Shown here: one piece after another, positions 8,839 through 17,783 of the stretch
Layout: every line of letters starts with the position of its first letter
Position numbering within the stretch: position 1 is the first letter of the stretch
Assembly: GCA_900541715.1 (NCBI GenBank)
Contig: UQLI01000006.1
Coordinates: 5,900-69,899, forward strand
From: an uncultured Collinsella sp.
Lineage (GTDB): Bacteria > Actinomycetota > Coriobacteriia > Coriobacteriales > Coriobacteriaceae
DNA length: 64,000 nt
Direction of reading: 5' to 3'
The notes under the pieces: generated by a model
What the model saw: only the letters and a program-made list of their open reading frames with translations
Databases searched by the model: none
Told to the model about the DNA's origin: nothing
Made by a program: the position numbers and the translations under genes

Positions 8839-9516
8839 TTATACCTCCAGCGGCACGATCTTGGTGCCATGGAGCTCGGAGACGTCTAGCGCCGCCGCGA
8901 CCGCGTCGCGATTTGCCGTAGTGATGCCGCCGCCGGGAAGGATGGTCAAACGATCACCCGCATACTCGATTAAACGAGCCAGGTGATCGAAATTATCCTC
9001 GATCGACGTACCGGCAGCGCCGCCATGCGTGAGGATGCGCGTAACGCCGCAGTCGGCAAGTGTATCAATCGCATCGAGCTGAGCCTCGGGCGAGAGCTGG
9101 TCAAATGCCATGTGGAAGGTGATGTCGATGGGCTCACGCTTACATTCCTCGGTCGCGCAGCCCGCAGCCATCACGAGGGCGCCAAGCGTAAGTTCGTCGA
9201 GCGCCCATCCGCCAGCGCAGGGCTTGCAGCAGCCAAAGACCAAGCCGTCAACGCCGGCGCTTACGGCAAGGCCCAGGTCCATCTCCATCATACGCAGCTC
9301 GTCCTGGTCGTAGTGAAAGTCGCCGCCACGCGGGCGAATCATGCACATCACCCGTGCATCGTGCTCGTGGACATAGTTGGTCGTAGCGCTGATAACGCCG
9401 GCCGAAGGCGTGGTGCCACCAACGGCAAGGTTGTCGCACAGCTCGATACGCCTTGCACCGGCATCGATAGCCGCCGGCACCCGCTCAAAGTTCTCGGCAC
9501 AAAACTCGTACAGCAT
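8839..9516 (-). CDS. cutC: CutC-family protein
   Basis: This 225-residue TIM-barrel protein begins MLYEFCAENFERVPAAIDAG and contains RIELCDNLAVGGTTPS, RPRGGDFHY and a C-terminal ILPGGGIT, all typical of CutC. CutC was first linked to copper homeostasis in E. coli, but that role is disputed and the enzymatic function is unresolved. The ATG at 9516 has GGGGG nine bases upstream; a longer in-frame extension to 9729 would run through a repeat and a terminator and is rejected. It is followed 3 bases later by the DUF4931 gene, suggesting one transcript. Confidence 0.88.
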   Translation of the reverse strand: MLYEFCAENFERVPAAIDAGARRIELCDNLAVGGTTPSAGVISATTNYVHEHDARVMCMIRPRGGDFHYDQDELRMMEMDLGLAVSAGVDGLVFGCCKPCAGGWALDELTLGALVMAAGCATEECKREPIDITFHMAFDQLSPEAQLDAIDTLADCGVTRILTHGGAAGTSIEDNFDHLARLIEYAGDRLTILPGGGITTANRDAVAAALDVSELHGTKIVPLEV

Positions 9517-9574
9517 AGATAGACCCCCAAAGACAGCAGATGTTTTCCGACGGGCATTGTCACACATCCCCATG

Positions 9575-9643
9575 AAGTTGCGGTGGAATAGGGACTCTTT
9601 TGGCCTCTGGAGCCCGTATTCAGTCCCTATTTCACCGCAACTT
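9575..9643. repeat. 69-bp palindromic element (family B)
   Basis: Inverted 22-bp arms, AAGTTGCGGTGGAATAGGGA+CT at 9575-9596 and its complement at 9622-9643, differ at one position and enclose a 25-base centre. The element lies between cutC and the livF terminator and has no coding capacity. The form resembles REP-type intergenic palindromes. Confidence 0.8.
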
Positions 9644-9678
9644 AAAAAGGGGCGCTGACTGAGATAGTCAGCGCCCCT
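9643..9678 (-). terminator. Intrinsic terminator of the liv operon
   Basis: AGGGGCGCTGACT (9648-9660) pairs with AGTCAGCGCCCCT (9666-9678) around a 5-base loop. Read leftward the stem is followed by TTTTTT-like sequence (A-run at 9643-9648), directly after the livF stop. A short T-run also follows on the plus strand. Confidence 0.9.
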
Positions 9679-9691
9679 TTTGTTAGGTGGG

Positions 9692-10405
9692 TTAGCCTCC
9701 GAGGTAGGCTTTGCGGACGTTGTCGTCATGCAGGAGCTCTTGGCCGGTGCCGGTCATGGTGATCTTGCCGGTCTCGAGCACGTAGCCGCGCGTGGCGATG
9801 GAAAGCGCCATCTGCGCGTTCTGCTCGACCAGAAGCACCGTGGTGCCGGCCTTGTGCAGGTCCTCGACGATCTGGAAGATCTGCTCGATCAGAATCGGCG
9901 CCAGGCCCATGGAGGGCTCGTCGAGCATGAGCAGCTTGGGGTTGCTCATAAGGGCGCGGCCCATAACGAGCATCTGCTGCTCGCCGCCCGAAAGGGTGCC
10001 GGCGACCTGACGACGGCGCTCCTTAAGGCGCGGAAACTGCTCGTAGACGCGCTCGAGGCCCGGGACCACCGTGGACTTGGGCTGCGTATAGGCGCCCATC
10101 TCCAGGTTCTCCTCAACCGTCATCTGCAAAAAGGCGCGACGACCCTCGGGAACCTGAGCCAGGCCCTTACCAACCAGCTTGTCGGCGGGCGTATGGGTAA
10201 TGTCCTCGCCCATAAACTTGATGGAGCCGGTCTTAGAGCGCAGGAGGCCCGAGACGGTCTTGAGCGTCGTGGACTTGCCGGCACCGTTGGCACCAATCAA
10301 GGCCACGATCTCGCCCTCGTTAACGTTAAAGGAGATGTCCTTGATGGCGTGGATGGCGCCGTACCAGACGTTGATGTTGTAGACGGAAAGCATCGGCTCT
10401 GCCAT
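9692..10405 (-). CDS. livF: Branched-chain amino acid ABC transporter ATPase LivF
   Basis: This 237-residue ATP-binding protein has Walker A GANGAGKST (about residue 37), the ABC signature LSGGEQQML and Walker B LLMLDEPSMGL. Together with LivG it drives import of leucine, isoleucine and valine through the LivHM channel. The start ATG follows the livG stop with no gap, with GGGGGAG upstream, indicating translational coupling. It is the last gene of the operon and is followed by a strong terminator. Confidence 0.95.
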   Translation of the reverse strand: MAEPMLSVYNINVWYGAIHAIKDISFNVNEGEIVALIGANGAGKSTTLKTVSGLLRSKTGSIKFMGEDITHTPADKLVGKGLAQVPEGRRAFLQMTVEENLEMGAYTQPKSTVVPGLERVYEQFPRLKERRRQVAGTLSGGEQQMLVMGRALMSNPKLLMLDEPSMGLAPILIEQIFQIVEDLHKAGTTVLLVEQNAQMALSIATRGYVLETGKITMTGTGQELLHDDNVRKAYLGG

Positions 10406-11266
10406 TTAGTTCTCCCCCTTATCCTGCTTGCCCAGATACGCCTCGATAACGGCGTCGTTGTTCTGGATTTCCTCTGCCGTGCCCTTGGCGATAACCTTGC
10501 CAAAGTTAAGCACGCAGATGCCCTCGCAGATGTTCATAACGAGCGACATGTCATGCTCGATAAGCATGATAGCGATGCCGAAGGTGTCGCGAATCTTGAC
10601 GATGTTCTCCATGAGCTCCGCGGTCTCGGACGGGTTCATGCCGGCGGCAGGCTCGTCGAGCAGCAGTAGCTTGGGGTTGGTGGCAAGCGCGCGGACGATC
10701 TCCAGACGACGCTGAGCGCCGTAAGGCAACGATCCGGCCTGCTCGTTTGCCAGGTGCTCCATATCAAAGATGGACAGCAGCTCCATGGCGCGCTCGTGAG
10801 CAGCCTTCTCGTGCTTCCAATACGTCGGCAGGCGCAGCACGCCCTCAAAGCCGGAGTAGCGCTCCTGGTTGTGCAGGCCGACCTTAACGTTATCCTCCAC
10901 CGTCATGGTGTTGAACAGACGAATGTTCTGGAAGGTACGGGCAATACCCATGCGGTTGACCTGATAGACCGACTTGCCCGAGGTGTCCTCACCGTCGAGC
11001 AGGATGGTGCCGTGCGTGGGCTGATACACCTTGGTGAGCAGGTTGAAGACCGTGGTCTTACCGGCACCGTTGGGGCCGATCAGACCGGCGATCTCGGTCT
11101 TGCCGATAGTCAGGCTAAAGTCGTCGACTGCCTTAAGGCCACCGAACTCAATGCCCAGGTGGATGCACTCGAGTGCCGGGCGCTCGCCCAGGTCGCGGTC
11201 GGGAACGATGGCGCCAGAAGGATACGGGACCATCTTGCCCTTGTTGAACTCAAATTTACTGGGCAT
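10406..11266 (-). CDS. livG: Branched-chain amino acid ABC transporter ATPase LivG
   Basis: This 286-residue ATPase has Walker A GPNGAGKTT, signature SLPYGAQRRLE and Walker B LLLLDEPAAGM. The signature is the variant common in LivG proteins. The N-terminus carries about 35 extra residues before the ABC core. The ATG at 11266 has an AAGGAGGTGG site; an upstream alternative at 11293 lies inside livM and lacks this spacing. The start overlaps the livM stop by 11 bases, which suggests coupled translation. Confidence 0.95.
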   Translation of the reverse strand: MPSKFEFNKGKMVPYPSGAIVPDRDLGERPALECIHLGIEFGGLKAVDDFSLTIGKTEIAGLIGPNGAGKTTVFNLLTKVYQPTHGTILLDGEDTSGKSVYQVNRMGIARTFQNIRLFNTMTVEDNVKVGLHNQERYSGFEGVLRLPTYWKHEKAAHERAMELLSIFDMEHLANEQAGSLPYGAQRRLEIVRALATNPKLLLLDEPAAGMNPSETAELMENIVKIRDTFGIAIMLIEHDMSLVMNICEGICVLNFGKVIAKGTAEEIQNNDAVIEAYLGKQDKGEN

Positions 11267-12335
11267 CGGCTGCCACCTCCTTCTTGGAAGCAAAGCGGTC
11301 CTTGACGCGACCGAAGAACGCCTTGAGCTGCGGGTTGTTGGTAAAGATCATGACCAAGATCAGCACGATGGCGTAGATGAGCATGCGGTAGTCCGAGAAC
11401 TGACGGAGCAGCTCGGGAAGCACCGTGAGCAATGCCGCCGCGATGACGGAGCCGCGCATATTGCCCAGACCGCCCAGGACCACGAACACCAGGATGAGGA
11501 TGGACGTGTTAAAGTCGAACTTGGTGGCGGAAAGCTGCGAGAAGTTACCGCCGAAGAGAGCTCCGGCAGCACCGGCGAGGGCAGCGGAAACCACGAAGGC
11601 GATCATGCGGTACTCGGTGACGGAGATGCCCACAGACTCGGCAGCGATCTTGTTGTCGCGCACGGCCATAATGGCACGGCCGGTACGGCTGCGAACCAGG
11701 TTGAGCACGATCACGAGTGCGACCATGACCAGGATGGCACCGGCGAGGAAGGTCGAGTACGTCGACACGCCCGAGGCGCCCTGGGCGCCTTTGATGATGG
11801 CGGTGCCGTCCTCGAGCAGGTGCAGGTCATCGATCGTGGAGTTACCCGTGATGTTAAAGATCACATGCAGGCCGCGGGAATCGACGCCCACAATGAGGCA
11901 GGTGACGATCTCCTTGATAATCTCGCCAAAGGCCAGCGTCACGATAGCCAGGTAATCGCCGCTCAGACGAAGGACCGGGATGCCAATCAAGAAGCCCAGG
12001 ATGGCGGCAGCGATGGCGCCGACCACGATACTGATGATAAGGCGCACCGGATCGGAGGGAACGGCGCTCTCCAGCGCGACGGCGGTGACGATTCCCGTAT
12101 AGGCACCGACACTCATAAAGCCCGCGTGGCCCAGCGACAAGTCGCCCGCGATGCCGACGACGAGGTTAAGGGAAATGGCCATGACGATATAGGCCGTGAT
12201 GGGAACCAGCTGACCGGCGATCATGCGCGGAATCATGTGGTTGGACTGCATAAAGAACACGATGGCAAACGCCACAAGGCACATGGCGTACGTGACAAAG
12301 TCGTGACGCGTCTGCTTGTCTTTAAGAAACTTCAT
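11256..12335 (-). CDS. livM: Branched-chain amino acid ABC transporter permease LivM
   Basis: This permease of about 359 residues has roughly ten hydrophobic segments and the family motifs GDLSLGHAGFMSVGAY and RSRTGRAIMAVRDN (the cytoplasmic loop contacting the ATPase). It pairs with LivH in the membrane. Two starts are possible: GTG at 12344, directly after the livH stop, or ATG at 12335 with AGGTGAG upstream; I prefer the ATG. The C-terminus overlaps livG. Confidence 0.93.
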   Translation of the reverse strand: MKFLKDKQTRHDFVTYAMCLVAFAIVFFMQSNHMIPRMIAGQLVPITAYIVMAISLNLVVGIAGDLSLGHAGFMSVGAYTGIVTAVALESAVPSDPVRLIISIVVGAIAAAILGFLIGIPVLRLSGDYLAIVTLAFGEIIKEIVTCLIVGVDSRGLHVIFNITGNSTIDDLHLLEDGTAIIKGAQGASGVSTYSTFLAGAILVMVALVIVLNLVRSRTGRAIMAVRDNKIAAESVGISVTEYRMIAFVVSAALAGAAGALFGGNFSQLSATKFDFNTSILILVFVVLGGLGNMRGSVIAAALLTVLPELLRQFSDYRMLIYAIVLILVMIFTNNPQLKAFFGRVKDRFASKKEVAADAQ

Positions 12336-12344
12336 AACGCTCAC

Positions 12345-13226
12345 CTACACCTTCTCGGGGACGTACTTGCCCAAGAGGCCGGCAGGCTTGACGAGCAGGA
12401 CGATGATCAAGACACCAAAAACGATAGAGTTGGCAAGGCTCGTGGAAATGTAGGCCTGCGCCATCGCCTCGATGATGCCGATGAGAATGCCGCCGACAAA
12501 AGCGCCGGGGATGGAGCCGATGCCACCGAAGACAGCGGCGTCGAAGGCCTTGATGCCAGGCATGGCACCCGTCGTGGGCTGCAGCACCGGCGAGTAGGAG
12601 CACAGCAGCACGCCGGCGATGGCGGCAAGGGCAGAGCCGATGGCAAACGTCATCGAAATGGTGCGGTTGACGTTGATACCCATGAGCTGAGCGGCAGCCT
12701 TGTCCTCGGACACGGCGCGCATGGCCTTGCCCATCTTGGTCTTACCTGTAAAGAACATCAGGCCGGCCATGATAACCAGGCAGGCGACGATGGTGACGAG
12801 CGAGACGGCGCTTACGTTGAACTTGGCCAAGAACTCCGGCACCTGGAAGGTGACGAGCGAAGTGAAGTTCTTGGGCGTGGCGCCCCACAGAAGCTGCGCG
12901 GCGTTCTGCAGGAAGTAGGACACGCCGATAGCCGTGATCAGAACGGCCAGCGGGCCTGCTTGGCGCAGCGGCTTATAGGCCAGGCCCTCAATGAGAACAC
13001 CGAGAACCGTGCAGGCCACGCAAGAGAGAACTACAGATGCCCAGCCCGGGAGGCCGAGATACGACGTGGCGCAGAACGAGACATAGGCACCGACCATGAT
13101 GACATCGCCGTGAGCGAAGTTCAGCATCTTGGCGATACCGTAGACCATGGTGTAGCCCAACGCGATGATGGCGTAGACGCTGCCCATGGACAGGCCGTTG
13201 ACCAGGTATTGGATAAAGACCGTCAT
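12345..13226 (-). CDS. livH: Branched-chain amino acid ABC transporter permease LivH
   Basis: This 293-residue permease begins MTVFIQYLVNGLSMGSVYAI and contains NFAHGDVIMVGAY and GKTKMGKAMRAVSEDK, both standard for LivH. It forms the transmembrane pathway with LivM. The ATG at 13226 has AAAGGGGG about ten bases upstream; a longer frame to 13319 would translate an intergenic hairpin and is not preferred. A 139-base gap with two hairpins separates it from livJ, which may allow higher expression of the binding protein than of the permeases. Confidence 0.93.
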   Translation of the reverse strand: MTVFIQYLVNGLSMGSVYAIIALGYTMVYGIAKMLNFAHGDVIMVGAYVSFCATSYLGLPGWASVVLSCVACTVLGVLIEGLAYKPLRQAGPLAVLITAIGVSYFLQNAAQLLWGATPKNFTSLVTFQVPEFLAKFNVSAVSLVTIVACLVIMAGLMFFTGKTKMGKAMRAVSEDKAAAQLMGINVNRTISMTFAIGSALAAIAGVLLCSYSPVLQPTTGAMPGIKAFDAAVFGGIGSIPGAFVGGILIGIIEAMAQAYISTSLANSIVFGVLIIVLLVKPAGLLGKYVPEKV

Positions 13227-13272
13227 GTTCCACATCCCCCTTTCGAATAGGTTTCCAATTAATGTATGAAAC

Positions 13273-13333
13273 AGGGACGTTACATCGTCCCTAGATACCA
13301 AGCAAGCAGGGAAGGCCAAAACCTCCCCTGCTT
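13273..13333 (-). terminator. Two hairpins between livJ and livH
   Basis: AGGGACG/CGTCCCT (13273-13292) and AAGCAGGGAAGG/CCTCCCCTGCTT (13304-13333) form consecutive stem-loops just after the livJ stop. No long T-run follows the second in the leftward direction. A partial terminator or 3'-end-stabilising structure that enriches livJ message is the likely role, as known for other binding-protein operons. Confidence 0.6.
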
Positions 13334-13365
13334 GGGATCAAAACCGCTCTATGTAAGGCGGCCAA

Positions 13366-14553
13366 TTAGGCCTGTACGTACTTGCCGTCGGTAATGACGT
13401 ACGCCGTCGGGTCCTTCTGGACCTGGCCCTTGTCGTTCCAGGAGAGCTTGCCAGTCAGACCGTCAACGGTAATGTTGCGCATAGCCTCGGGAAGCTTCTC
13501 GGCAACCTCGGTCGGGTCGGCGTCGGCACCCAGGCCGGCTTCCTTGAGGGCCTCGACCACCGCATGCACGCCGTCGTAGGCGTCGGCGGCAAACTGGTCC
13601 GGAGTCTCGCCATACTTATCCTTGTAGGCGTTGACGAAGTCGGCATTCTTCTCGTCATCGGCGGAGAATGGGGTCATGAGCAGCAGACCCTCGGCCAGAG
13701 AGGTGTCGAAACCTTCCACGCCCAGGATGCCGTCCATGCCGTCGCAGCCCATCATCTTGACGTCGTAGCCCATGTCCTTGGCGTTCTTGAGCAGGACGGA
13801 TGCGGGCGTGTAGTAGATCGGTGCAAAAATCATGGTGGCGCCGGCCTGCTTTGCCTTGGTCAGCTGGTTGGTAAAACTCGTAGCAGAGTCGTCCTTAAAG
13901 GTCTCCTCGTCGACAATCTCAAGCTTAGACTTAGCGGCCTGGGCCTTAAAAGAATCTGCGATGCCCGAAGAATAGGCGTCGCCGGAGTTATAGAACAGCA
14001 CGAACTTCTCGTTCGCATACTTCTGCGCCAGGAACTTGGCAGCGTTGACACCCTGGTTGGGGTCGGTGAAGCAAACTTGGAAGACGCAATCCTTGCCCTT
14101 GGTAACGTCCTCGGAGGACGCGGACGGGGTGATCATGAACGTCTTGGGGTCGTTACCGCACTCGGCGGCAACGGCGACCGACGCACCCGTGGTGGTCGGA
14201 CCGACGAGGGCCTGCATGCCCCAGTCGAGCAGGGTGTTGAAGGCGTTGACGGCCTTCTCGCCATCGGCCTGGTCGTCCTCGGCCTTGCTGACAAGCGGCA
14301 GCTCCTTAGTCGAGAAATCCTTGCAGCCAAGCTCGACAGCCTGTGTAACGGACTTGCCGTAGGACGCGTTGGCGCCGGTCAGCGGGCCGATGGTGCCGAT
14401 CTTAAACGAAGCGTCGCCCGACGCGGAACCGCTGTCGCCGCCGTTGGAGGAGCAGCCAGCTAGAATGGACATCGCCCCCAGACCTGCTGCGCTCGCGATA
14501 ACGCTCCTGCGATTCATTACAGGGTTAAATGACTTACCGGTGAGGCTCGACAT
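13366..14553 (-). CDS. livJ: Branched-chain amino acid binding lipoprotein (LivJ-like, copy 1)
   Basis: This 395-residue exported substrate-binding protein has an N-terminal signal with twin arginines (MNRRSVIASAAG) and a lipobox SILAGC, so Cys34 or so is lipidated and anchors it to the outer membrane face. The mature part shows the periplasmic-binding fold of the leucine family (IGTIGPLTGANASYG, ALVGPTTTGASVAVA). It is first in the livJHMGF operon. It is about 70 percent similar by eye to the second copy upstream, which suggests duplication with possible change of ligand. The ATG has GAGAGGAGAG upstream. Confidence 0.93.
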   Translation of the reverse strand: MSSLTGKSFNPVMNRRSVIASAAGLGAMSILAGCSSNGGDSGSASGDASFKIGTIGPLTGANASYGKSVTQAVELGCKDFSTKELPLVSKAEDDQADGEKAVNAFNTLLDWGMQALVGPTTTGASVAVAAECGNDPKTFMITPSASSEDVTKGKDCVFQVCFTDPNQGVNAAKFLAQKYANEKFVLFYNSGDAYSSGIADSFKAQAAKSKLEIVDEETFKDDSATSFTNQLTKAKQAGATMIFAPIYYTPASVLLKNAKDMGYDVKMMGCDGMDGILGVEGFDTSLAEGLLLMTPFSADDEKNADFVNAYKDKYGETPDQFAADAYDGVHAVVEALKEAGLGADADPTEVAEKLPEAMRNITVDGLTGKLSWNDKGQVQKDPTAYVITDGKYVQA

Positions 14554-14574
14554 GCGGCTCTCCTCTCAAATCTC

Positions 14575-14595
14575 GTCGGGTTTTGGTTACCCGAC
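14575..14595 (-). promoter_or_regulatory. 5'-leader hairpin before livJ copy 1
   Basis: GTCGGGT (14575-14581) and ACCCGAC (14589-14595) form a perfect 7-bp stem about 20 bases before the livJ start. It could affect message stability; no riboswitch class is recognised. Confidence 0.4.
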
Positions 14596-14641
14596 AGGCC
14601 ATCCTTCGCCGTGTTCGGCGTTCGCAAAATAGTAGACGCTT

Positions 14642-14669
14642 TAGTTAGGAAAAGTGGCGATTATTTCAA
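14642..14669 (-). promoter_or_regulatory. Putative promoter of the livJHMGF operon
   Basis: On the reverse strand TTGAAA (14664-14669) and TAACTA (14642-14647) are separated by 16 bases. They lie in a distinctly AT-rich 14620-14790 stretch between the two livJ genes, which suggests the downstream operon has its own promoter. The rest of this 271-base gap shows no gene. Confidence 0.45.
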
Positions 14670-14824
14670 CTTTTCTTTGGATTTGTTCATTTATCCATGT
14701 TTCTGCGTATTTCTATTATTTTATGCAGTAATGCAACTTTATTATGTAAAAGTAATGTTTCCATTCTGTTACAAGCGTCCCTGCCCTGAATAATACAGCC
14801 TCACCGGTCGCGTTTTATGCGCAC

Positions 14825-15991
14825 TTAGGCAGCGATGTACTTGCCGTCCTGAATCACATAGGCCGTAGCAGGCTTTTCGACTTGGCCCTCGTCGTTCCAC
14901 GTGAGCTCGCCCGTCAGGCCCTCGATCTTGATTTTACGCATGGCCTTGGCGAGGTCGCCGGCAATGTCGGCGCCGTCGGCCGTAATATCGATGTCTGCCT
15001 TATCGATAGCCTCGACAATCGCATGGACGCAGTCATAGGCATCGGCGGCAAACTGGTTGGGCGTCTCGTCGTAGGCGTCCTTATATGCCTTGACGAAGTC
15101 GGCGTTCTTCTCATCGTCGGCAGAGAACGGGGTCATGAGCAGCACACCCTCGGCAAGGGAGGTGTCGAAGCCCTCAACGGAGAGCAGGCCGTCCATGCCG
15201 TCGGTACCCATGAGGGTCATGTCGTATCCCATGTCCTTGGCATTCTTGAGCAAAACGGACGCCGGCGTGTAGTAGATCGGCGCAAAGATGAGCGTGGCGC
15301 CGGCCTCCTTGGCCTTGGTGAGCTGGTTGGTAAAGCTCGTGGAGGAGTCGTCCTTAAAGGTCTCGGTATCGACGATGTCGAGCTTGGATGCCTTGGCCTG
15401 CTCGGCAAAGGCATCGGCAACACCCGAGCTGTACGTATCGCCGGAGTTGTAGAACAGGGCGATCTTGGCGTCTGCATACTTCTCGGCCAAAAACTTGGCA
15501 GCACTCGCGCCCATGGTGGGGTCGGTAAAGCAAACCTGGAAAACCGTGGTCTTGTCCTTGGTGACGTCGAGAGACGAAGCAGAGGGCGTGACCATGAGCA
15601 TATCGTCGGCGATCTCGCCCGAGACAGCGACGGCGGCACCAGTCGTGACGGGGCCGACGAGCGCCTGCATGCCCCAGTCGCACAGGGTATTGAAGGCGTT
15701 GATAGCCTTCTCGCCGTCGGCGACGTCATCCTCGGACTTAAGCGAGAGTTTGAGGTCCTTGGTCGAGAAATCCTTGGCGGCAAGCTTGGCACCCTTCTCG
15801 GCCGAAACGCCATAGGTTGCCGCGGCGCCGGTCAGAGGGCCGATGACACCGATCTTGAAGGTCTTGCCGTCATCGGCGGTGCCGCCGTCCGAGCCACCCG
15901 ACGAACAACCAGCGAGTGCGGCGGTGCTGCCGAGCGCCGCAGCGCCGGCGAGAAAGTTCCTACGGCTGAGCGTGCTGTTGATGTTGAACAT
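14825..15991 (-). CDS. Branched-chain amino acid binding lipoprotein (LivJ-like, copy 2)
   Basis: This 388-residue binding protein has a signal with SRRNFLAGAAALG (twin-arginine-like) and lipobox AALAGC. The mature domain matches the leucine/isoleucine/valine binding family (GVIGPLTGAAATYG, ALVGPVTTGAAVAVS, FAPIYYTPASVLLKNAKDMG). The last segment is nearly identical to that of copy 1, a clear paralogue. It is separated from the operon by 271 AT-rich bases, so it may be expressed independently and feed the same LivHMGF channel. The ATG at 15991 has AAAAAGGGGGACACC upstream. Confidence 0.92.
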   Translation of the reverse strand: MFNINSTLSRRNFLAGAAALGSTAALAGCSSGGSDGGTADDGKTFKIGVIGPLTGAAATYGVSAEKGAKLAAKDFSTKDLKLSLKSEDDVADGEKAINAFNTLCDWGMQALVGPVTTGAAVAVSGEIADDMLMVTPSASSLDVTKDKTTVFQVCFTDPTMGASAAKFLAEKYADAKIALFYNSGDTYSSGVADAFAEQAKASKLDIVDTETFKDDSSTSFTNQLTKAKEAGATLIFAPIYYTPASVLLKNAKDMGYDMTLMGTDGMDGLLSVEGFDTSLAEGVLLMTPFSADDEKNADFVKAYKDAYDETPNQFAADAYDCVHAIVEAIDKADIDITADGADIAGDLAKAMRKIKIEGLTGELTWNDEGQVEKPATAYVIQDGKYIAA

Positions 15992-16182
15992 GGTGTCCCC
16001 CTTTTTCGCTGGCCGCGGTGCGGCCGTCTTGCGGTACAGGGCAAACCTTATGGCGCAAACGTTGACAGTTTGTTACGGAAGTCCGTTTGTAGCGAGCGTG
16101 TTTCCAATGTTTCCGCAGCGTTTCGGGGGTGCCGTTTTGTGCGGCTCCTGTTGCCTGGCGAGCACGCGCCCCCGGTTCACGC

Positions 16183-16188
16183 TAGAAT
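16183..16188 (+). promoter_or_regulatory. Possible -10 box for hom
   Basis: TAGAAT lies 54 bases before the hom start in the otherwise featureless 15992-16242 gap; no good -35 is seen. No threonine or methionine attenuator was recognised. Confidence 0.3.
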
Positions 16189-16242
16189 GCACTCAACCTT
16201 TAAGCGGTTAATCAATCCATAAGATGCACGAAGGAGCTATCT

Positions 16243-17586
16243 ATGAGCGAATCCCTGCGCACCGTGAACGTCGGTCTGATCGGTCTGGGAACCGTCGGCG
16301 GCGGCGTGGCCCGTCTGATCAAGAGCCACCACGATGAGTACCTGGCAGCCTACGGCATCGACCTTAAGCTGACCCGCGCCTGCGCGCTTGCCTGGGAGCA
16401 GGCCGAGGCAGCCGGTATTGAGCGCGAGGCCTTTACGAGTGACTGGCATGACGTCGTCACCGACCCAGCCGTCGATATCGTCGTCGAACTCATCGGCGGC
16501 GAGCACCCCGCGACCGAGATCTTCACCACCGCCTTTGAGCACGGCAAGCACGTCGTCTCTGCCAACAAGGCCCTGCTGGGCCGCCATGTCGAGACGCTTG
16601 CCGAGAAGGCGCGTGCGTGCGGCGTGCAGATTAAGTGCGAGGCCAGCTGCGGTGGCGGCATCCCCATTGTCAGCACACTCGAGCACGACCTGGTGGGTAA
16701 CAAGATCCTGACCATCGCTGGCATCCTCAACGGCACCACCAACTACATCCTGTCGCGCATGGACGCCGAGGGCGCCGATTACGCTGACGTGCTCGCCGAC
16801 GCACAGGCTAAGGGCTATGCCGAGGCCGACCCGTCCGCCGACGTCGACGGCTTCGATGCCGCAAGCAAGACGGCCATCCTCGCCTCCATCGGCTTTGGCA
16901 CCCGCGTTACCACCGATGATGTGTACCAGCAGGGTATCCGCACCATCGGCGCCGAGGACATCGCCCAGGCCCGCGAGCTCGGCTACACCATCAAACTGCT
17001 CGGCATCGCCCGCAACACCGACGCTGGCGTCGACGTTCGCGTGCATCCCACGCTGATCCCCGCAGACCATATGCTCGCCAAGGTCAACGGCGCCATGAAC
17101 GCCGTCTACGTGGTAGGCGACGCCGTGGGCGAGACCATGTTCTACGGCGCGGGCGCAGGCTCCTTCCCCACCGCGAGCGCCGTCGTGGGCGATATCCTGT
17201 CGCTCTCCGAGCAGATCAGCCGCGGCGTGGCTCCGCTGCCCGAGATTGAGCCCTATGGCCACAACCTCGCCTTTAAGCCCATGGACGAGCTCCAGACCAA
17301 GTACTATGTGCGCCTGAAGGTCGCCGACCGCGTGGGCGCCTTGTCCGAGACGGTCGACATCTTTGCCAAGCACAACATCTCGATCTCGCTCATCAACCAG
17401 GTCGAGGACGGCAAATCGGGCGTCAGCGATGCCTGCTCGGTCATCTTCCTAACGCACCGCGCGCTCGAGAAGGATATCCAGGCAGCCGCCGCCGAGCTTG
17501 CCGGCGTCGACTGCGTGGCCGAGGTCGCCAACGTCCTGCGCATCGAGGACGTTGAGGCTTGGACCGAAGGCGTCATGGCCAACTAA
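16243..17586 (+). CDS. hom: Homoserine dehydrogenase
   Basis: This 447-residue enzyme reduces aspartate semialdehyde to homoserine with NAD(P)H, the branch point to threonine and methionine. It shows an N-terminal Rossmann motif GLIGLGTVGGGV (about 11-22), the catalytic family segment GILNGTTNYILSRM (about 160-175) with AEADPSADVDG, and a C-terminal ACT domain (RLKVADRVGALSETVDIFAK, from about residue 350) for feedback control, probably by threonine. The ATG follows AAGGAGCTATCT. It stands alone, with a terminator downstream. Confidence 0.97.
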   Translation: MSESLRTVNVGLIGLGTVGGGVARLIKSHHDEYLAAYGIDLKLTRACALAWEQAEAAGIEREAFTSDWHDVVTDPAVDIVVELIGGEHPATEIFTTAFEHGKHVVSANKALLGRHVETLAEKARACGVQIKCEASCGGGIPIVSTLEHDLVGNKILTIAGILNGTTNYILSRMDAEGADYADVLADAQAKGYAEADPSADVDGFDAASKTAILASIGFGTRVTTDDVYQQGIRTIGAEDIAQARELGYTIKLLGIARNTDAGVDVRVHPTLIPADHMLAKVNGAMNAVYVVGDAVGETMFYGAGAGSFPTASAVVGDILSLSEQISRGVAPLPEIEPYGHNLAFKPMDELQTKYYVRLKVADRVGALSETVDIFAKHNISISLINQVEDGKSGVSDACSVIFLTHRALEKDIQAAAAELAGVDCVAEVANVLRIEDVEAWTEGVMAN

Positions 17587-17730
17587 TTCGCTCTTCGCTA
17601 TACGGCATATATGTTTTCCTGGCGAGCGATATGTCCTTCCATGTCACGGGCGCGTGCTCCCCGTCGACAGAGCCGCCCGCTCCTAAAGGTCGCAAGCCAC
17701 GATTTCGAACCTCAACGAAGCCCAATGCAA

Positions 17731-17775
17731 AAGGCGCGCTGCCTGCATCAACCGCAGGCAGCGCGCCTTCTTCTG
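17731..17775 (+). terminator. Intrinsic terminator after hom
   Basis: AAGGCGCGCTGCCTGC (17731-17746) pairs perfectly with GCAGGCAGCGCGCCTT (17754-17769) around a 7-base loop, followed by a pyrimidine-rich TCTTCTGTTT tail. Confidence 0.85.
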
Positions 17776-17783
17776 TTTGAAAG

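Noticed and set aside
9517..9729. N-terminal extension of cutC
   Set aside because: It would translate the family B palindrome and the liv terminator; the CutC family start is MLYEF at 9516.
11031..13250. Very long open frame on the plus strand opposite the liv genes
   Set aside because: It lies antisense to three clear liv genes, is rich in His, Asp and Gly as expected for the complement of high-G+C codons, and matches no family.
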